A stretch of 64,000 bases of DNA, taken from NCBI GenBank assembly GCA_019694165.1, contig JAIBCL010000002.1, positions 124,001 through 188,000 on the forward strand, given 5' to 3'. Positions 52,632-63,400 of this stretch are shown here, piece after piece (the stretch's first letter is position 1; each line of letters opens with the position of its first letter). The notes beneath the pieces are model-generated. The model saw nothing but the letters and a program-made list of their open reading frames with translations, was not told where the DNA came from and searched no databases. Both the position numbers and the translations under genes were made by a program. The stretch comes from Verrucomicrobiaceae bacterium. GTDB taxonomy: Bacteria > Verrucomicrobiota > Verrucomicrobiia > Verrucomicrobiales > Verrucomicrobiaceae.

Positions 52632-53486
52632 ATGGAAAGACCTTTTCGCGATGCACGGCCCGGGCGGCCTTTCGACAAGACGCAGGGACGCGGGCGCAAC
52701 GCCCGGCCACGTCACGAGCGCCCGCCGGCAAAGCCGCACGCCACATCGTGGGAGAAATCCGCCGGCTGGTATGACCGCATCATCGGCGAGCGCGGCTCGG
52801 AGCTGTATCGCACCGTCGTCATCCCATCGGCGCTCGACATGCTGCGGCCCGCGCGGGGCGAGCGCGTGCTGGATCTCGGTTGCGGCCAGGGCGTTTTCTC
52901 CCGCGCGCTGGCGGACGCCGGCGCACAGGTCACGGGCGTGGATGCCTCGCGCACGCTCGTCACCACGGCGCGGAAGTATCCCTCGCGCACGCCGGTGCGC
53001 TACCTTGAGCGGGACGCCGCACACCTCGGCGATCTGGGGCCGTTCGATGCGCTCTCCGCGATTCTTTGCCTGCAAAACATGGAACACCTGCCCGAGGTGT
53101 GCGCGGCATGCGCGCGGGTGCTGCGTCCAGGCGGCCGCATGGTTTGGGTGCTGAATCATCCGTGCTTCCGCATTCCGCGCCAGTCGAGCTGGGGCCACGA
53201 GGAGGAGCGCAAAATCCAGTACCGCCGGCTCGATGCCTACGCATCCCCGATGAGCATCCCCATCGTGATGCATCCGGGAAAGGCGGAAAGCGAGACGACC
53301 ATCTCCTTCCACCGCAGTCTGCATGACCTCTGCGCTGCAGCGTTCAGCGCCGGATTGGTGCTCGCCGGTCTGCGCGAGCTGGTATCCGACAAGCAAAGCG
53401 AGCCCGGCCCCCGCGCGCGCGCCGAGAACCGCGCCCGGGCGGAGTTCCCGCTCTTCCTGGCCCTGCTCTGGGAAAGGCGCGCGTAG
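52632..53486 (+). CDS. Class I SAM-dependent methyltransferase
   Basis: A 284-aa protein. The SAM-binding motif I is VLDLGCGQGVFSRAL, motif II GVDASRTLV, motif III DALSAILCLQNMEHL, and post-III LRPGGRMVWVLNHPCFRIPR. The first 35 residues are basic and poorly conserved, so a later start is possible. HPCFRIPRQSSWG is seen in small-molecule methyltransferases of the UbiE/Methyltransf_11 type. The substrate is unknown. It diverges from the serine protease. Confidence 0.88.
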   Translation: MERPFRDARPGRPFDKTQGRGRNARPRHERPPAKPHATSWEKSAGWYDRIIGERGSELYRTVVIPSALDMLRPARGERVLDLGCGQGVFSRALADAGAQVTGVDASRTLVTTARKYPSRTPVRYLERDAAHLGDLGPFDALSAILCLQNMEHLPEVCAACARVLRPGGRMVWVLNHPCFRIPRQSSWGHEEERKIQYRRLDAYASPMSIPIVMHPGKAESETTISFHRSLHDLCAAAFSAGLVLAGLRELVSDKQSEPGPRARAENRARAEFPLFLALLWERRA

Positions 53487-53660
53487 CACTGCCGCAGGAG
53501 CAGCGCGCCGGGCCGTCCGCAGCCGCCCATTCCGTCCCTCCAGGCCCTTTGACGTCTTCTCGGGAAGGATGAATCCGACAGCATGCAGCACGAAAAGCAC
53601 ACGAAGCCGGGAAAGGACCCCGCGGCACGCCCGTTCAGAGTGGCACTTCCTTTTTCCATT

Positions 53661-54635
53661 ATGAAGACTGCTCTCTTTCTCTCCCTCACGCTCGCGGCGG
53701 CCGCGCACGCCGAAGTCACTCTCGAAAAGACGCCGACCGGCGGCGCCATCGTCAAGGCGGACGGCAAGCCCTTCGCCGAGTACATCGTCGATCAAGCGAA
53801 CAAGCCTTACCTCGCGCCGGTCTTTGGCCCCACGGGCGTGCAGATGACGCGGAACTATCCGATGAAGGAAGTCGATGGCGAGCAGCACGACCACCCCCAC
53901 CACCGCGGCATCTGCTTCGGACACGAAGGCATCAATGGCTGGGAGTCCTGGTCCGAACGCGCGACGTATGGGGACAATCCGAAAACCGCCGAACGCGTGG
54001 CGAAACTCGGCGGCGAGCGCCATCGCGCGTTCGCAAAATTTGAAGCCTCAGGCAGCTCGGCCACGCTCGTGGCGATCATCGACTACGTCGCGCCCGACGG
54101 CACGAAGTACCTCGAAGAGGAGCGCACCATGATTTTCAGCGCCGGCAAGGACACGCGCACCATCGACATGAACCAGACCTTCACCGCCACCGAGGGGCCG
54201 GTGAACTTTGAAGACAAGAAAGACGCCGGCCTGAGCATCCGCGTGCCCACCGAAATGGCCGTCGAGATCGAAAAGAACAAGAAAGGCACCGGCCACATCA
54301 TCAACAGCGAGGGCCAGACCGACGTGGATGCGTGGGGCAAACGCGCGAAGTGGTGTGACTACCACGGCACCGTCGGCGGCGAACACGTCGGCGTGGCGAT
54401 GCTGAACCACCCGTCGAGCTTCCGCCACCCCACGCCATGGCATGTGCGCACCTACGGCCTCTTCACCGCGAACGCCTTCGGCACCAAGAGCCTCGACAAG
54501 GCGGCCGAAGACGGCGCCTACGACCTCAAGAAAGGCGGCCAGTTGCACTTGCGCCACCGTTTCATCTTCCACAAAGGCGATGAAAAACAGGCGAAGATCG
54601 CGCAAGCATTCGAGGCCTACGCCAAGGAAAAGTAG
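53661..54635 (+). CDS. Secreted PmoA-family (DUF6807) protein
   Basis: A 324-aa protein from ATG 53661 with signal peptide LFLSLTLAAAAHA. The family marks are YIVDQANKPYLAPVFGP, then DGEQHDHPHHRGICFGHEGI, then HPSSFRHPTPWHVRTYGLFTAN. The HPHHRG motif and the late HV...Y are the hallmark of the group annotated as methane-oxygenase PmoA, a name now considered misleading; these proteins occur in saccharide-degrading Verrucomicrobia and Planctomycetes, and a carbohydrate-related role is suspected. Confidence 0.9.
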   Translation: MKTALFLSLTLAAAAHAEVTLEKTPTGGAIVKADGKPFAEYIVDQANKPYLAPVFGPTGVQMTRNYPMKEVDGEQHDHPHHRGICFGHEGINGWESWSERATYGDNPKTAERVAKLGGERHRAFAKFEASGSSATLVAIIDYVAPDGTKYLEEERTMIFSAGKDTRTIDMNQTFTATEGPVNFEDKKDAGLSIRVPTEMAVEIEKNKKGTGHIINSEGQTDVDAWGKRAKWCDYHGTVGGEHVGVAMLNHPSSFRHPTPWHVRTYGLFTANAFGTKSLDKAAEDGAYDLKKGGQLHLRHRFIFHKGDEKQAKIAQAFEAYAKEK

Positions 54636-54647
54636 AGCGCGGCAGCG

Positions 54648-54878
54648 AAGGGCCTGACTCTCCACCGAGACGACTGGGGGCCACGGCATCAGGACCGGCT
54701 CGCCGAGATCACTCGCGTCGTAGTGAGCGATGAGAGCCGCTGCTCTGCCGGCGAAATTGAAATGCTTCACGGCTTCCCCAAACCCCTCAAATCCCGCTCG
54801 CACGTCCACGAGATGCAGAAACGCGGACTCACCGGTCGCCAGTGGAATCGCGGCACGGCCCGTCTCGGCGGCAAGCAA
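54648..54878 (-). pseudogene. Possible gene fragment on the minus strand
   Basis: Within an otherwise empty 300-base gap, the minus strand reads GRAAIPLATGESAFLHLVDV, then FEGFGEAVKHFNFAGRAAAL, then HYDASDLGEPVLMPWPP, which looks like true protein sequence. The frame then runs into the PmoA-family gene with no stop at a sensible place. I cannot name the family. It may be a remnant left by rearrangement, or a chance frame. Confidence 0.3.
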
Positions 54879-54935
54879 GCTCCGTGTCCCGGCGGATGCT
54901 CTTGACGGACCGGGTCACGACGGGACAATCGCCAC

Positions 54936-55700
54936 ATGAAACGGCTCCTGCATTTGATTCAAACCTCGCTCGTCCCCGCCGGCGTGATGCTGCCCGTGAT
55001 GGTGAACGGATGTGAATTCCGCACGGTCGAGGTCGCGGGAAAGATGGTAACCGTGTGCCAGGTGGACGTGGGCCAGGAGCATGTCATCCTGTTTCATCGC
55101 GATGACACCGGCGCGCCGTTCAAGCGCTTCGACCGGATCAACGACTGGCTGAACCCTCGTGGCGAGCGGCTCGTCTTCGCAATGAATGCCGGGATGTACC
55201 ACGGCGATTTTTCGCCCGTTGGCCTCTTCGTCGCCAATGGGAAGGAACTCGCGCCCCTGAATCTGGCGGACGGGTACGGGAACTTCTTCATGAAGCCGAA
55301 TGGTGTGTTCGCAATCACGGACAAAGGCGCGCGCATCATCGAATCGTCCGAGTATTCGAAGCTGCGCGAACGAGAGAAGGTACTGCTGGCGACGCAATCC
55401 GGGCCGTTGCTGCTGCGCGGCGGGAAGATTCATCCAGCGTTCAATGCGGAATCGAAGTCGCGGCTCCGTCGCAATGGTGTTGGCCTGCCGTCGGGTGGCA
55501 TCGCCATTTTCGCGATCAGCGACGAGCCGGTCACCTTCTTCGAGTTTGCCACGTTGTTCCGCGACAAACTGCACTGCCCTGATGCCTTGTTTCTCGACGG
55601 CACCGTTTCAAGTCTCTACGCCGCGCCGCTCAAGCGGAATGACTTCCGCATGGAATTGGGACCGATGATTGGGGTGGTGGAAAAAGTGATGTCGCCGTAG
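54936..55700 (+). CDS. Phosphodiester glycosidase family protein (NAGPA/DUF2233-like)
   Basis: A 254-aa protein. The signatures are ERLVFAMNAGMYHGDFSPVG, MKPNGVFAITDKGARIIES, ATQSGPLLLRGGKIHPAF, RRNGVGLPSGGIAIFAIS and CPDALFLDGTVSSLYAAP, the standard order in PF09992 proteins. These enzymes remove phosphodiester-linked sugar caps or act on teichoic-type exopolymers. The N-terminus (IQTSLVPAGVMLPVMVNG) is weakly hydrophobic, so export is uncertain. Confidence 0.9.
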   Translation: MKRLLHLIQTSLVPAGVMLPVMVNGCEFRTVEVAGKMVTVCQVDVGQEHVILFHRDDTGAPFKRFDRINDWLNPRGERLVFAMNAGMYHGDFSPVGLFVANGKELAPLNLADGYGNFFMKPNGVFAITDKGARIIESSEYSKLREREKVLLATQSGPLLLRGGKIHPAFNAESKSRLRRNGVGLPSGGIAIFAISDEPVTFFEFATLFRDKLHCPDALFLDGTVSSLYAAPLKRNDFRMELGPMIGVVEKVMSP

Positions 55701-55861
55701 CTGCCGAGGCGCCAGAGCGCAGCCCTGTGACCACTTCTTGTTGTCCTTCGTCCCCGTTGTCACGACGAGGGACCTATTTTGCCCGTTGTCGCACCGCGTT
55801 TTCCCGCGCATGAATCGTCACGTTTGGGCGCCCCGATTCACCACCGATTCCTTTCCCCTCC

Positions 55862-57619
55862 ATGTTCTGCTTGTCTTCATCGCCGCTCGTGATGGGTTTC
55901 ACGCGCTTCTGCTTCGGGCTGGCCAAGAAAACTCTGCTCGCCGCGCCGATGGGTGGCATGGCGGCCGCGGCATTCGATGCGGGACCTGGCAGTCTGTCCA
56001 CTTTCTCCGCGTGGATGGGCATCATGGCCTTCGCTTTCCAGACGTACTTTCTCCTGTCCGGATACGCGGACATGGCCGTGGGCGTGGCTGAGGTGCTCGG
56101 CGTCAGGACCGAGGATGTTTTCCATTCGCCATATCAAGCTGATGGCATCACCGACTTTTGGAAACGCTGGAGTCTGCCCGTCGCCGGATTGATCGACGAG
56201 AAGACGAACACGCGCATAGGCGTCGCCCTCACCATGCTGATCGGTGCACTGTGGCTCGGTGCATCTTGGTCGCTCGTTCTGTGGGGTGGCATCCACCTCG
56301 GGCTTCTCGCGCTGGAACAGGTGACCGGTGCCAAAGCGGTCTATGCCGGATTCCCAAAGCCTCTGAGAGTCACCATCACTTTTTTCATCCTCCTGCTGAC
56401 GTGGGTCTTCTTCCGCGCTGGCAGTATCCTGGATGCCGTGCGCTTCCTCGCGCTGATGTTCGGCGCTGGACCTTCGTCAGCGCCGACCGTGGCCCTGCTG
56501 GATGCCGACATGCTGCGGAATTTCAACACCGTGCACTTCGTGCTGTGCGCACTCATCCTGTGGGCCGCGCCGAATGCCCGGTCGCTGTTGCGCAAGCCGG
56601 CCTCGTGGAAGCCGCTGTTCGCGCTCGGTCTGCTCGCGCTCTCCATCCTGATGAGCACGAAGGAGTCCGGCGCACCTGAACTCGTCCGCCAGCAAAAACA
56701 GGCTCTGCTCATCCGCGTCGGCGGCGAAGGGAACGAAGTCGTGCACGTCGCTGCCGGCGGCTGGCTGTTTGCCAAAGCCGATATCGCCGCGCTGTGTGGC
56801 CGCGGTCCGCTGGACAGCACGCGCGCGCCCACATGTCCTCAATCCAGCGTGGATGCGATGCTCGGGATCGCCGCCCGGTTCAAGAAACTGGGACTGCCCC
56901 TGCTGCTCGTGCCGGTGCCGACCAAGACGATGATTTATCCCGAGCATCTCTCGCCGGAGAAGTTTGACGATCCTGTCCATCATCATGACCAGCTCGCGCT
57001 CCACGACAAACTCCGTGCCGCCGGCGCTGATGTCGTCGATCTCGCGCCCGAGATGTGGCGCCTCAAGCTGCGCAGGCAGGTCTTCCTCCAGCAGGACACG
57101 CACTGGACGCCGGATGCGATGAAGATCATGGCTGAAGCGCTGACCAAACACATCCGCGGAAAGTATCCGCAGGCCCTCAAGTCGTTGGCTGAGACGCCCA
57201 TTGTCGATGCCCGTCTGCTCGACCGCGCCAGCCACGGAGATCTCGTCGCCGCCCTCGATCTCGCGGCACCGGATGCGATCTTCCCGCAGGAGCAGGTGAC
57301 GCTCGTGTCCATCGTCGGCATGGATCCGCGCCATGACTCACCGGTCACGGTGATCGGCGACAGCTTTGCCAGTGTATTCGATGACCCCGCGCTTGGCTTC
57401 GCCGCCACGGGCGATGCCGGGGCTTCGACGCCCATGAAAGCCGGTTTCGGCAATCAGCTTGCGGTTCTTTTGAACCAGCCGCTCGACGTGATCGCAGACA
57501 GCACGGGCAGCTCGATAAGCGCCATGCGTGATTTCATCGCCCAGCCCGACGAGCAGCTCGCGAAGAAGAAGCTCGTCATCTGGCTGCTTTCCGCCAACAC
57601 CTTGCTCGCCTGTCGCTGA
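55862..57619 (+). CDS. N-terminally short MBOAT O-acyltransferase fused to AlgX/AlgJ-like domain
   Basis: A 585-aa protein. Residues 1-260 hold the later part of an MBOAT (AlgI-like) fold: FGLAKKTLLAAPM, FAFQTYFLLSGYADMAVGVA, TDFWKRW, LGASWSLVLWGGIHLG with candidate catalytic His145. The first four or so helices of AlgI are absent, and an in-frame TGA lies about 50 bases upstream. The RDYLYIPLGG segment that normally follows RW is missing too. Residues 290-585 resemble the SGNH-like AlgX/AlgJ fold: GGWLFAKADI, VPVPTKTMIYPEHL, DTHW (Asp412, His414), GDSFAS (Ser501). Expected role: acetylation of an exported polysaccharide. The frame is intact. Confidence 0.83.
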   Translation: MFCLSSSPLVMGFTRFCFGLAKKTLLAAPMGGMAAAAFDAGPGSLSTFSAWMGIMAFAFQTYFLLSGYADMAVGVAEVLGVRTEDVFHSPYQADGITDFWKRWSLPVAGLIDEKTNTRIGVALTMLIGALWLGASWSLVLWGGIHLGLLALEQVTGAKAVYAGFPKPLRVTITFFILLLTWVFFRAGSILDAVRFLALMFGAGPSSAPTVALLDADMLRNFNTVHFVLCALILWAAPNARSLLRKPASWKPLFALGLLALSILMSTKESGAPELVRQQKQALLIRVGGEGNEVVHVAAGGWLFAKADIAALCGRGPLDSTRAPTCPQSSVDAMLGIAARFKKLGLPLLLVPVPTKTMIYPEHLSPEKFDDPVHHHDQLALHDKLRAAGADVVDLAPEMWRLKLRRQVFLQQDTHWTPDAMKIMAEALTKHIRGKYPQALKSLAETPIVDARLLDRASHGDLVAALDLAAPDAIFPQEQVTLVSIVGMDPRHDSPVTVIGDSFASVFDDPALGFAATGDAGASTPMKAGFGNQLAVLLNQPLDVIADSTGSSISAMRDFIAQPDEQLAKKKLVIWLLSANTLLACR

Positions 57620-57724
57620 GAAGACGAATACTCATCGACGCAGGGCACCAACGTGCGCGGCATCAGCTTCCGTCATTTTCGCGGTGATGCAGGACGAGAC
57701 AGGGAGACGCCTCATGGAGCCGGA

Positions 57725-58786
57725 TCAATAAACGCCTTCGACGATGGTCTTCTCCATCGCGCCGAATGGACGCACGTCCGCCACGCCATCCCATGCATAC
57801 GGAGCGCGCGGCTTGCGACGCATGGCCTCGTCACGCTCAAGGAAGCGCGGCATGAAGAACTCCTTCGTGAGCGTGGTCAGCTCAACGCGGCCCCAGGTGT
57901 CGTATTCGACCGTCTGACTGGTTTCGTTTGGATTCACCACGCGGAGCACGGCGCGCGGCTGCGGGGCGTAGTAGGTGATCGAGAAATTGTCCTCCGGCGT
58001 GAGCGGCACGCTGGCGGCGAGGCCCATGAGCGTGTTCCCATACGTCGGGTAGAAGCCGATGCGGTTCTCCAACACTTCCTCGGTGATGAAGCGCACGTAT
58101 TGCGGCGTCATCGTCGTGCCGCCGCAGAAGCAACCGCGGATGCCGGCGTCATAGAGGTCGATTTTTTCGCCGATGGCTTCGAGCAGCTTCGGCGTGGTGA
58201 ACATGCCGGCGATCTTGCGATGTTTCAGGATGATCACCGCTTGATCGACGACATGCTCCATGTACTGGCGCGCCACGTCGAACTGCTTGTTGGCGATGAG
58301 CTTCTTCACAAAGCGCGGATCGAGATCGACGAAATAGCACGAGCTGCCACGGTAGTTTGCCAGGTGCTCGACCGCGAGGCGCAGACGGCGCGGGCCTGTC
58401 GGCCCCACCATGATCCATGCCACGCCGGGCGGGAAATGCTTGTCATCAAGCTTGTGGCTGAATTCCTCGTAGTCCGTCTTGTAGTCATTCCAACCGATGC
58501 GCTGCTTCGGCATCCCGGTCGTGCCGCCGGTCTCGAAGATGTTGTAGGGCTTGCCCTTGAATGCGGCGGGCACCCACACATCGGGCTGCAGATCGCGCAG
58601 CCACTCGTCCTGAAAATGCGGGAACTTGGCGATGATGTCGGCGTAGCCGTTGATCTCCTTGCGGGGGTCGAAGTTTTTCGACGCCCATTCAAGCCAGAAC
58701 GGGCTGCCGGTCTCAGGTGAGAAGTGCCAGTTGATGATTTCTCGCACGCGCTCGTCGAGCTGGGTCTTGGCTTCGTCAGGTGTCAT
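57725..58786 (-). CDS. Adenylate-forming enzyme (phenylacetate-CoA-ligase-like)
   Basis: A 353-aa protein from ATG 58786. The ATP-binding loop is ETGGTTGMPKQR (85-96). CFCGGTTMTPQYV (the GGxxM/T substrate segment), GFYPTYGNTLMGLAASVP (the Y-G-x-x-E equivalent, here YGNTLM) and WGRVELTTLTKEFFMPRF (GRVxxT, adenine-end motif) follow. The C-terminal lid domain of larger ligases is short or absent. The acid substrate is unknown; a stand-alone acyl-adenylate enzyme in a small-molecule pathway is possible. Confidence 0.83.
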   Translation of the reverse strand: MTPDEAKTQLDERVREIINWHFSPETGSPFWLEWASKNFDPRKEINGYADIIAKFPHFQDEWLRDLQPDVWVPAAFKGKPYNIFETGGTTGMPKQRIGWNDYKTDYEEFSHKLDDKHFPPGVAWIMVGPTGPRRLRLAVEHLANYRGSSCYFVDLDPRFVKKLIANKQFDVARQYMEHVVDQAVIILKHRKIAGMFTTPKLLEAIGEKIDLYDAGIRGCFCGGTTMTPQYVRFITEEVLENRIGFYPTYGNTLMGLAASVPLTPEDNFSITYYAPQPRAVLRVVNPNETSQTVEYDTWGRVELTTLTKEFFMPRFLERDEAMRRKPRAPYAWDGVADVRPFGAMEKTIVEGVY

Positions 58787-58915
58787 GGTATGGGGGATTC
58801 GGATTTGAAAACGGAAATGCGATTTAAGACGCGATCCGGCTGATGGCAAGGGTGGTAATACGGCCCGGTATGGCGCTCGGCGCCGCCGGCTTCCTTCCCG
58901 GTTTCGCTCCGCCGT

Positions 58916-60157
58916 TCACGGGTAAAGCAGATAACGCTGCCGGCGTGACTTGAATGAATCGTTGTAGCGCTGCCAGCCGGCGACGATGTGAAGCGGAGAG
59001 ACGCCGCGGCGCAGGTCGTTGTAGAGGCTGGCGCTGCCGTACACTTTGTTGAAGAGATTGAGCTTGTCGCCACGGATGTTCAGGACCTTGCCGCCGCTCT
59101 GGCGATTGAGTTCGGCAAGCAGGAAGACATCGAGCGCCGTGAGGTCGGCACCGCAACGCGGATGGATGCTGAGGCGCACGCCGCCGAAGCCGCCGTTCTG
59201 ATAAGGCGAGAAGGAGACGCCGGGTGCGTTCAGCCGGCGGCAGTAGTCGAGCATGGATGATGGATTCACGCCGGTGGCCGCCGCGATGCCAAACGGGCTG
59301 CTGCCCGGGATGCCGATGTCGATGCTGCTGCCACCACCGAGAATGCCCGTGGTGACGTAGTAGGCCGGCGAGGTAGCGTACGGGATGTTCGGCGAGGTAC
59401 GGTGCCAGGGCAGGCCAGTGTCCTGCCAGATCATGCCGCGCGACCAGCCCTGCATCTTGACCACCGTGAGCTTCGGCACGCGGGCGATCCAATGCTCCGC
59501 AGCCGTCATCATCGCCAGTTCACCAGCCGTCATGCCGTGCACATAAGGCACGGGTATCTGGCCCACGAAAGACTTCCACTGGCTTTCCAGCGGCGGCCCT
59601 TCCACACGCCAGCCGCCGAGCGGATTTGGGCGGTCGAGCACGACGAATTCCTTGCCACACTCGGCCGCCGCCTCCATCGCCACGACCATCGTGCTGATGT
59701 AAGTGTAGCTGCGGCAGCCGATGTCCTGGAGATCGAAGACAAGTACGTCGATGGGTGCGAGCATCGCGGGCGTGGGCTTGCGCGTGTCGCCATAAAGCGA
59801 ATACACGGTCAGACCTGTCACTGCATCACGCTGTGTGGCAAAATGCCGTCCGGCCACGACCGTGCCATCGATCCCGTGCTCCGGCGCATACAGAGCCGTG
59901 AGGCCCCCGCCCAGCGCACGCTGGAGAAGCGTGCGCGTGCGCTCACCGCGACCCGTCATGCTCGTCTGGTTGGTGATGAGGCCCACGCGCCTGCCGCGCA
60001 GCAGGTCAAAATTCCGCGATGCGAGGAAGTCCACGCCGAGCATGAACTGTCCGCTACCTTGCCGGGGCTGTCGCACCTGCGGCTGTGGCGGTGATTCACA
60101 TTGGGAGAGCAGCACAACGGCCGCCGCGAGCGTGAACAGGAGATTCGGGAGTCTCAT
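58916..60157 (-). CDS. DUF1343 lipoprotein (exo-N-acetylmuramidase NamZ-like)
   Basis: A 413-aa protein from ATG 60157 with lipobox (AAAVVLLSQC). DUF1343 marks are FDLLRGRRVGLITNQTSM, ALYAPEHGIDGTV, DVLVFDLQDIGCRSYTYIST, VVLDRPNPLGG and HGMTAGELA. The family includes NamZ, an exo-acting beta-N-acetylmuramidase of GH171 that recycles cell-wall sugar. A probable role in peptidoglycan turnover or degradation follows from the family only. Confidence 0.93.
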   Translation of the reverse strand: MRLPNLLFTLAAAVVLLSQCESPPQPQVRQPRQGSGQFMLGVDFLASRNFDLLRGRRVGLITNQTSMTGRGERTRTLLQRALGGGLTALYAPEHGIDGTVVAGRHFATQRDAVTGLTVYSLYGDTRKPTPAMLAPIDVLVFDLQDIGCRSYTYISTMVVAMEAAAECGKEFVVLDRPNPLGGWRVEGPPLESQWKSFVGQIPVPYVHGMTAGELAMMTAAEHWIARVPKLTVVKMQGWSRGMIWQDTGLPWHRTSPNIPYATSPAYYVTTGILGGGSSIDIGIPGSSPFGIAAATGVNPSSMLDYCRRLNAPGVSFSPYQNGGFGGVRLSIHPRCGADLTALDVFLLAELNRQSGGKVLNIRGDKLNLFNKVYGSASLYNDLRRGVSPLHIVAGWQRYNDSFKSRRQRYLLYP

Positions 60158-60404
60158 GAGCGCGATGAATGCCCGGGTCCGCGGAGATTGCAAGCGAGGC
60201 GGCGTTCATGCTGCCGCCGGAAGCCGCTGGTGAAGCCAGAACCAACCTGGATGGCAGAACAACGCGAGGCAAAGTATGCTCCCGTTTTTCTGCCTCACAC
60301 CCTCTCGCCGGCCATTCTCGCCGGGAAAGACCTGCGGGCGTTCACCTCGCGCGCGTGGATCGAGTGCCGTGTCCCTGCCCTGCTTCACCCTCAGGAGCGC
60401 CATC

Positions 60405-63400
60405 TCACGATGACTTCGCATCAAACACGATGCGATAGAACCGCGCACCGGAGCTGCTGGTGGGATCCGTGAAGCTGATGGTCGTATCGTCACAGCGGGT
60501 GTCCGGAGTGACGGGTGTCCAGTTGATCAGGTCCGAGCTCCTTTCGAGATGGTAGTAGAGCCCGCGCTGCGCCGGACAGGTGATGGTGACACCGCCGCCT
60601 GGCAGGAAGGTCTGGGTCGGGGCCATGCGCTCGGTCAGAATGCTGCCATTCCAGAACTTCTGCGCCAGCTTCCACACCTGCTTGCCGGACTGAGAGCCTA
60701 CGATGCGGGACTTGTAATCATCCTCGCGCACATGGATGCCACCCCAGCGACGGCTCTGACCGGCCAGATCTGCCGCATCGTAATAGGTGGCCCACTGGAG
60801 CTGCGTGGTGGCGGTGGGTCCCTGTTCAAAGACGAGGTAATGATTCGCCTCCGCGGTGAAGGTGCCGATGCCGCCGGGGAAGAAGGGGCTGGCCGTGAGC
60901 GCTGTCATGATCTCCGCGGCGGCGCGGGAGAATCCGCTGTGGCCGGAGATGTAGCCGGGGAAGGCGGGGGTATTGAACGTCTCGCGCTGATAGGGCACCC
61001 AGTCGATGGCGCGCATCCAGCGCACACTGCTGGTCTGCGTGGCGGGATCAGCCGGCTCGCCGGGCCAGGAGTAAACGACGACGGTGTTGATGAGCGACAA
61101 GCCGGGCACGTAGGAATTGGTGCTCATATCCCAGACTTGTTCGTGGCGCTGACCGGCGGCGGCACTGGCGGCAGTGACGAGTTCGCAGACGCCATCTTCC
61201 AAAAGCAGGCCCTTCGAATTGTAGGAAGGCAGCGCGGGGTTCGATGACTGGCCGAGCGCGCCCATGTAGCGGATGGCGGTGACGGGGCGCACGCCCTGGT
61301 AGAAGCGCTTCACGGACCAGACGGCGCAGGCGGCATCATGTGTGGCACCGGACATGGCGAAGTAGGTCTTCACGTCCCACTCCAGATCATCAACGGTGGG
61401 GCCGGTGCCGCCGATCTTTTTCACGGTGAGCGGATTGTCCGCGACTTCGTTGGCGAGCACATGCCAGTGGCCGGGAGGCGTCTCGGACTGCGGGCCGTCG
61501 GCCCAGAACTCGGCCATGACGCGGGCATAATCGCCGAACTTCACGAAGTTCGAGGCATAAGGCAGGCCGGTGTAAGGATTCACCGTGTAGCCGTGGCCGT
61601 CATCGGTGCCGAGCGGGCTGTTGCCGAGCGAGGCCGGTGACATATCGATGAGCGTCTGATCATTGAGTCGCGCGCTGGCTTCGAGCACGTAGAGGGCTCC
61701 CTCCTTGTATTCCTGGTCAGATACAGCCTCGGCAGGCGTGGGTACTCCGCCGCCCATGTACAGTGCGGATGGCGGACCTGGATCGATCCACGGGAGGGAG
61801 GGACTGGCTCGCGTATGCGCGAAGGGCAATGTGTTCAGCCATGTGACACCGACGTACTTCTGCACGAGGTCCGCCTGCAGTCCATTCTGCGTGAATGCGG
61901 CGTCAAACGCGAGCGGCTGCCACAGGTTCGGGTCGGTGCCGAATGGCACGCCATACCCGCGTGGCAGGCCGGATTGCAGGACGATCATGGCCGGCTGCGG
62001 ATTGGAGTAGGATGGATCCTGGTAGCCACCGGATTGGTTCGAGCCATCCGCCAGGCCCCAGGCGATGATGTCGGCGGCGATGCGGTTGCCCAACGCGGCC
62101 GGTGTGGTACCACTGGTGGTGGTGATGCCCGTGTCATAGCCGAGCGCAGCCATTTGTGAATCCAGCCGGTTGTTGGTGGTGGTGGCGTTGTCGATGGCCT
62201 GCTGGTTGCTGCCGTTGAAGGCGGGAATGGGAAAGCGGTTCTTCAAGATGCGGTACGCAGCGTAGCTGATCGCTTCCTTGCGCGCGGCGGCCACGTCTCC
62301 GGCGGTGGCACGCTCGTGATGGATGTAGCCGATGGCGGTGGTGTCGTAGGCGCTCCATGCATCGTACATGGCGGTGGCGACGTGGAAGAGATTGCGCGCA
62401 TGCTTCGGCGGATGCGGGGTGTCGATGCGGATGGCATTGAGCAAAACCTCATTCCATGTGCGGGCGATGCTCGGCGTGGTCTCGATGATCTTGTAAAAGG
62501 TGCCGGGCGCGGGCGCGACATCGGTGAAGGAACCGGAGGTGGTAGCGGCGAAGAGATGCTTTGAGGCATCGGTCCAGGTGGTCATGTTGGTGGACTTCTG
62601 CACGCGGTAGAGGCGGCCGATCACCTCGGGCCAGGTGACGATCGCATCGCCGTTCGCCTGGAGCGTGACGGCAGGCACGATGGTCTCGCTCTGGATCGTG
62701 CCGGTCCAGTACTTCTCCGCCTTGTTGAACGCCGACACGCCGACCTGCGCGCCGATGACGCGGCCGTGGTAGTCGTCTTCATAAGGATGAATGCCGCCCC
62801 AGCGGCGGGAGATGCCGGCCTGATCGGCGGCATCATAGTAAGTCGTCCACTGGAGATCGACGTTCGCACTGGGACCGAGGTCGATCTGCAGCGAGTTCGC
62901 CGTCGTCGTGTGGTGATGAAAGCCGCCGGGGAAATTCGCGCTGCCGGTGAGCAGCGTGAGAGCCTCGGCCGCGGAGCGCGAGAAGGTGGAATGGCCGGAG
63001 ATGTAGCCGGGGAAGGCCGGCGTGTTGAAGGTCTTGCGCTGGAAAGGCAGCCAGTCCTTCGCCAGCATCCAGCACACCATGCTTTGATTCGTGGCGACGG
63101 AAGGCGCGGGCAGATTGTTTGGATGCTCCCCGGGCCAGGAATACACGGCGATCTCATCGACGAAAGCCGATCCCGGCACAAACGAGCCGGTCGCCACATC
63201 CCAGATGAGTTCGTGTTTGCCGCCAGGGGATGAACTCGCGTTGGTGATGAGTTCCACCACATTCGTCTCAAGCGGAAGACCCTCCGAATCGTAATGCGGG
63301 AGAAGCGGGTTCGACGACTGGCCTTTCGTGCCCATGTGCCGGATGGCAGTGATGGGACGCGTGCCGGAGTAGTAGCGCTTCAAGGACCATGCGGCGCACG

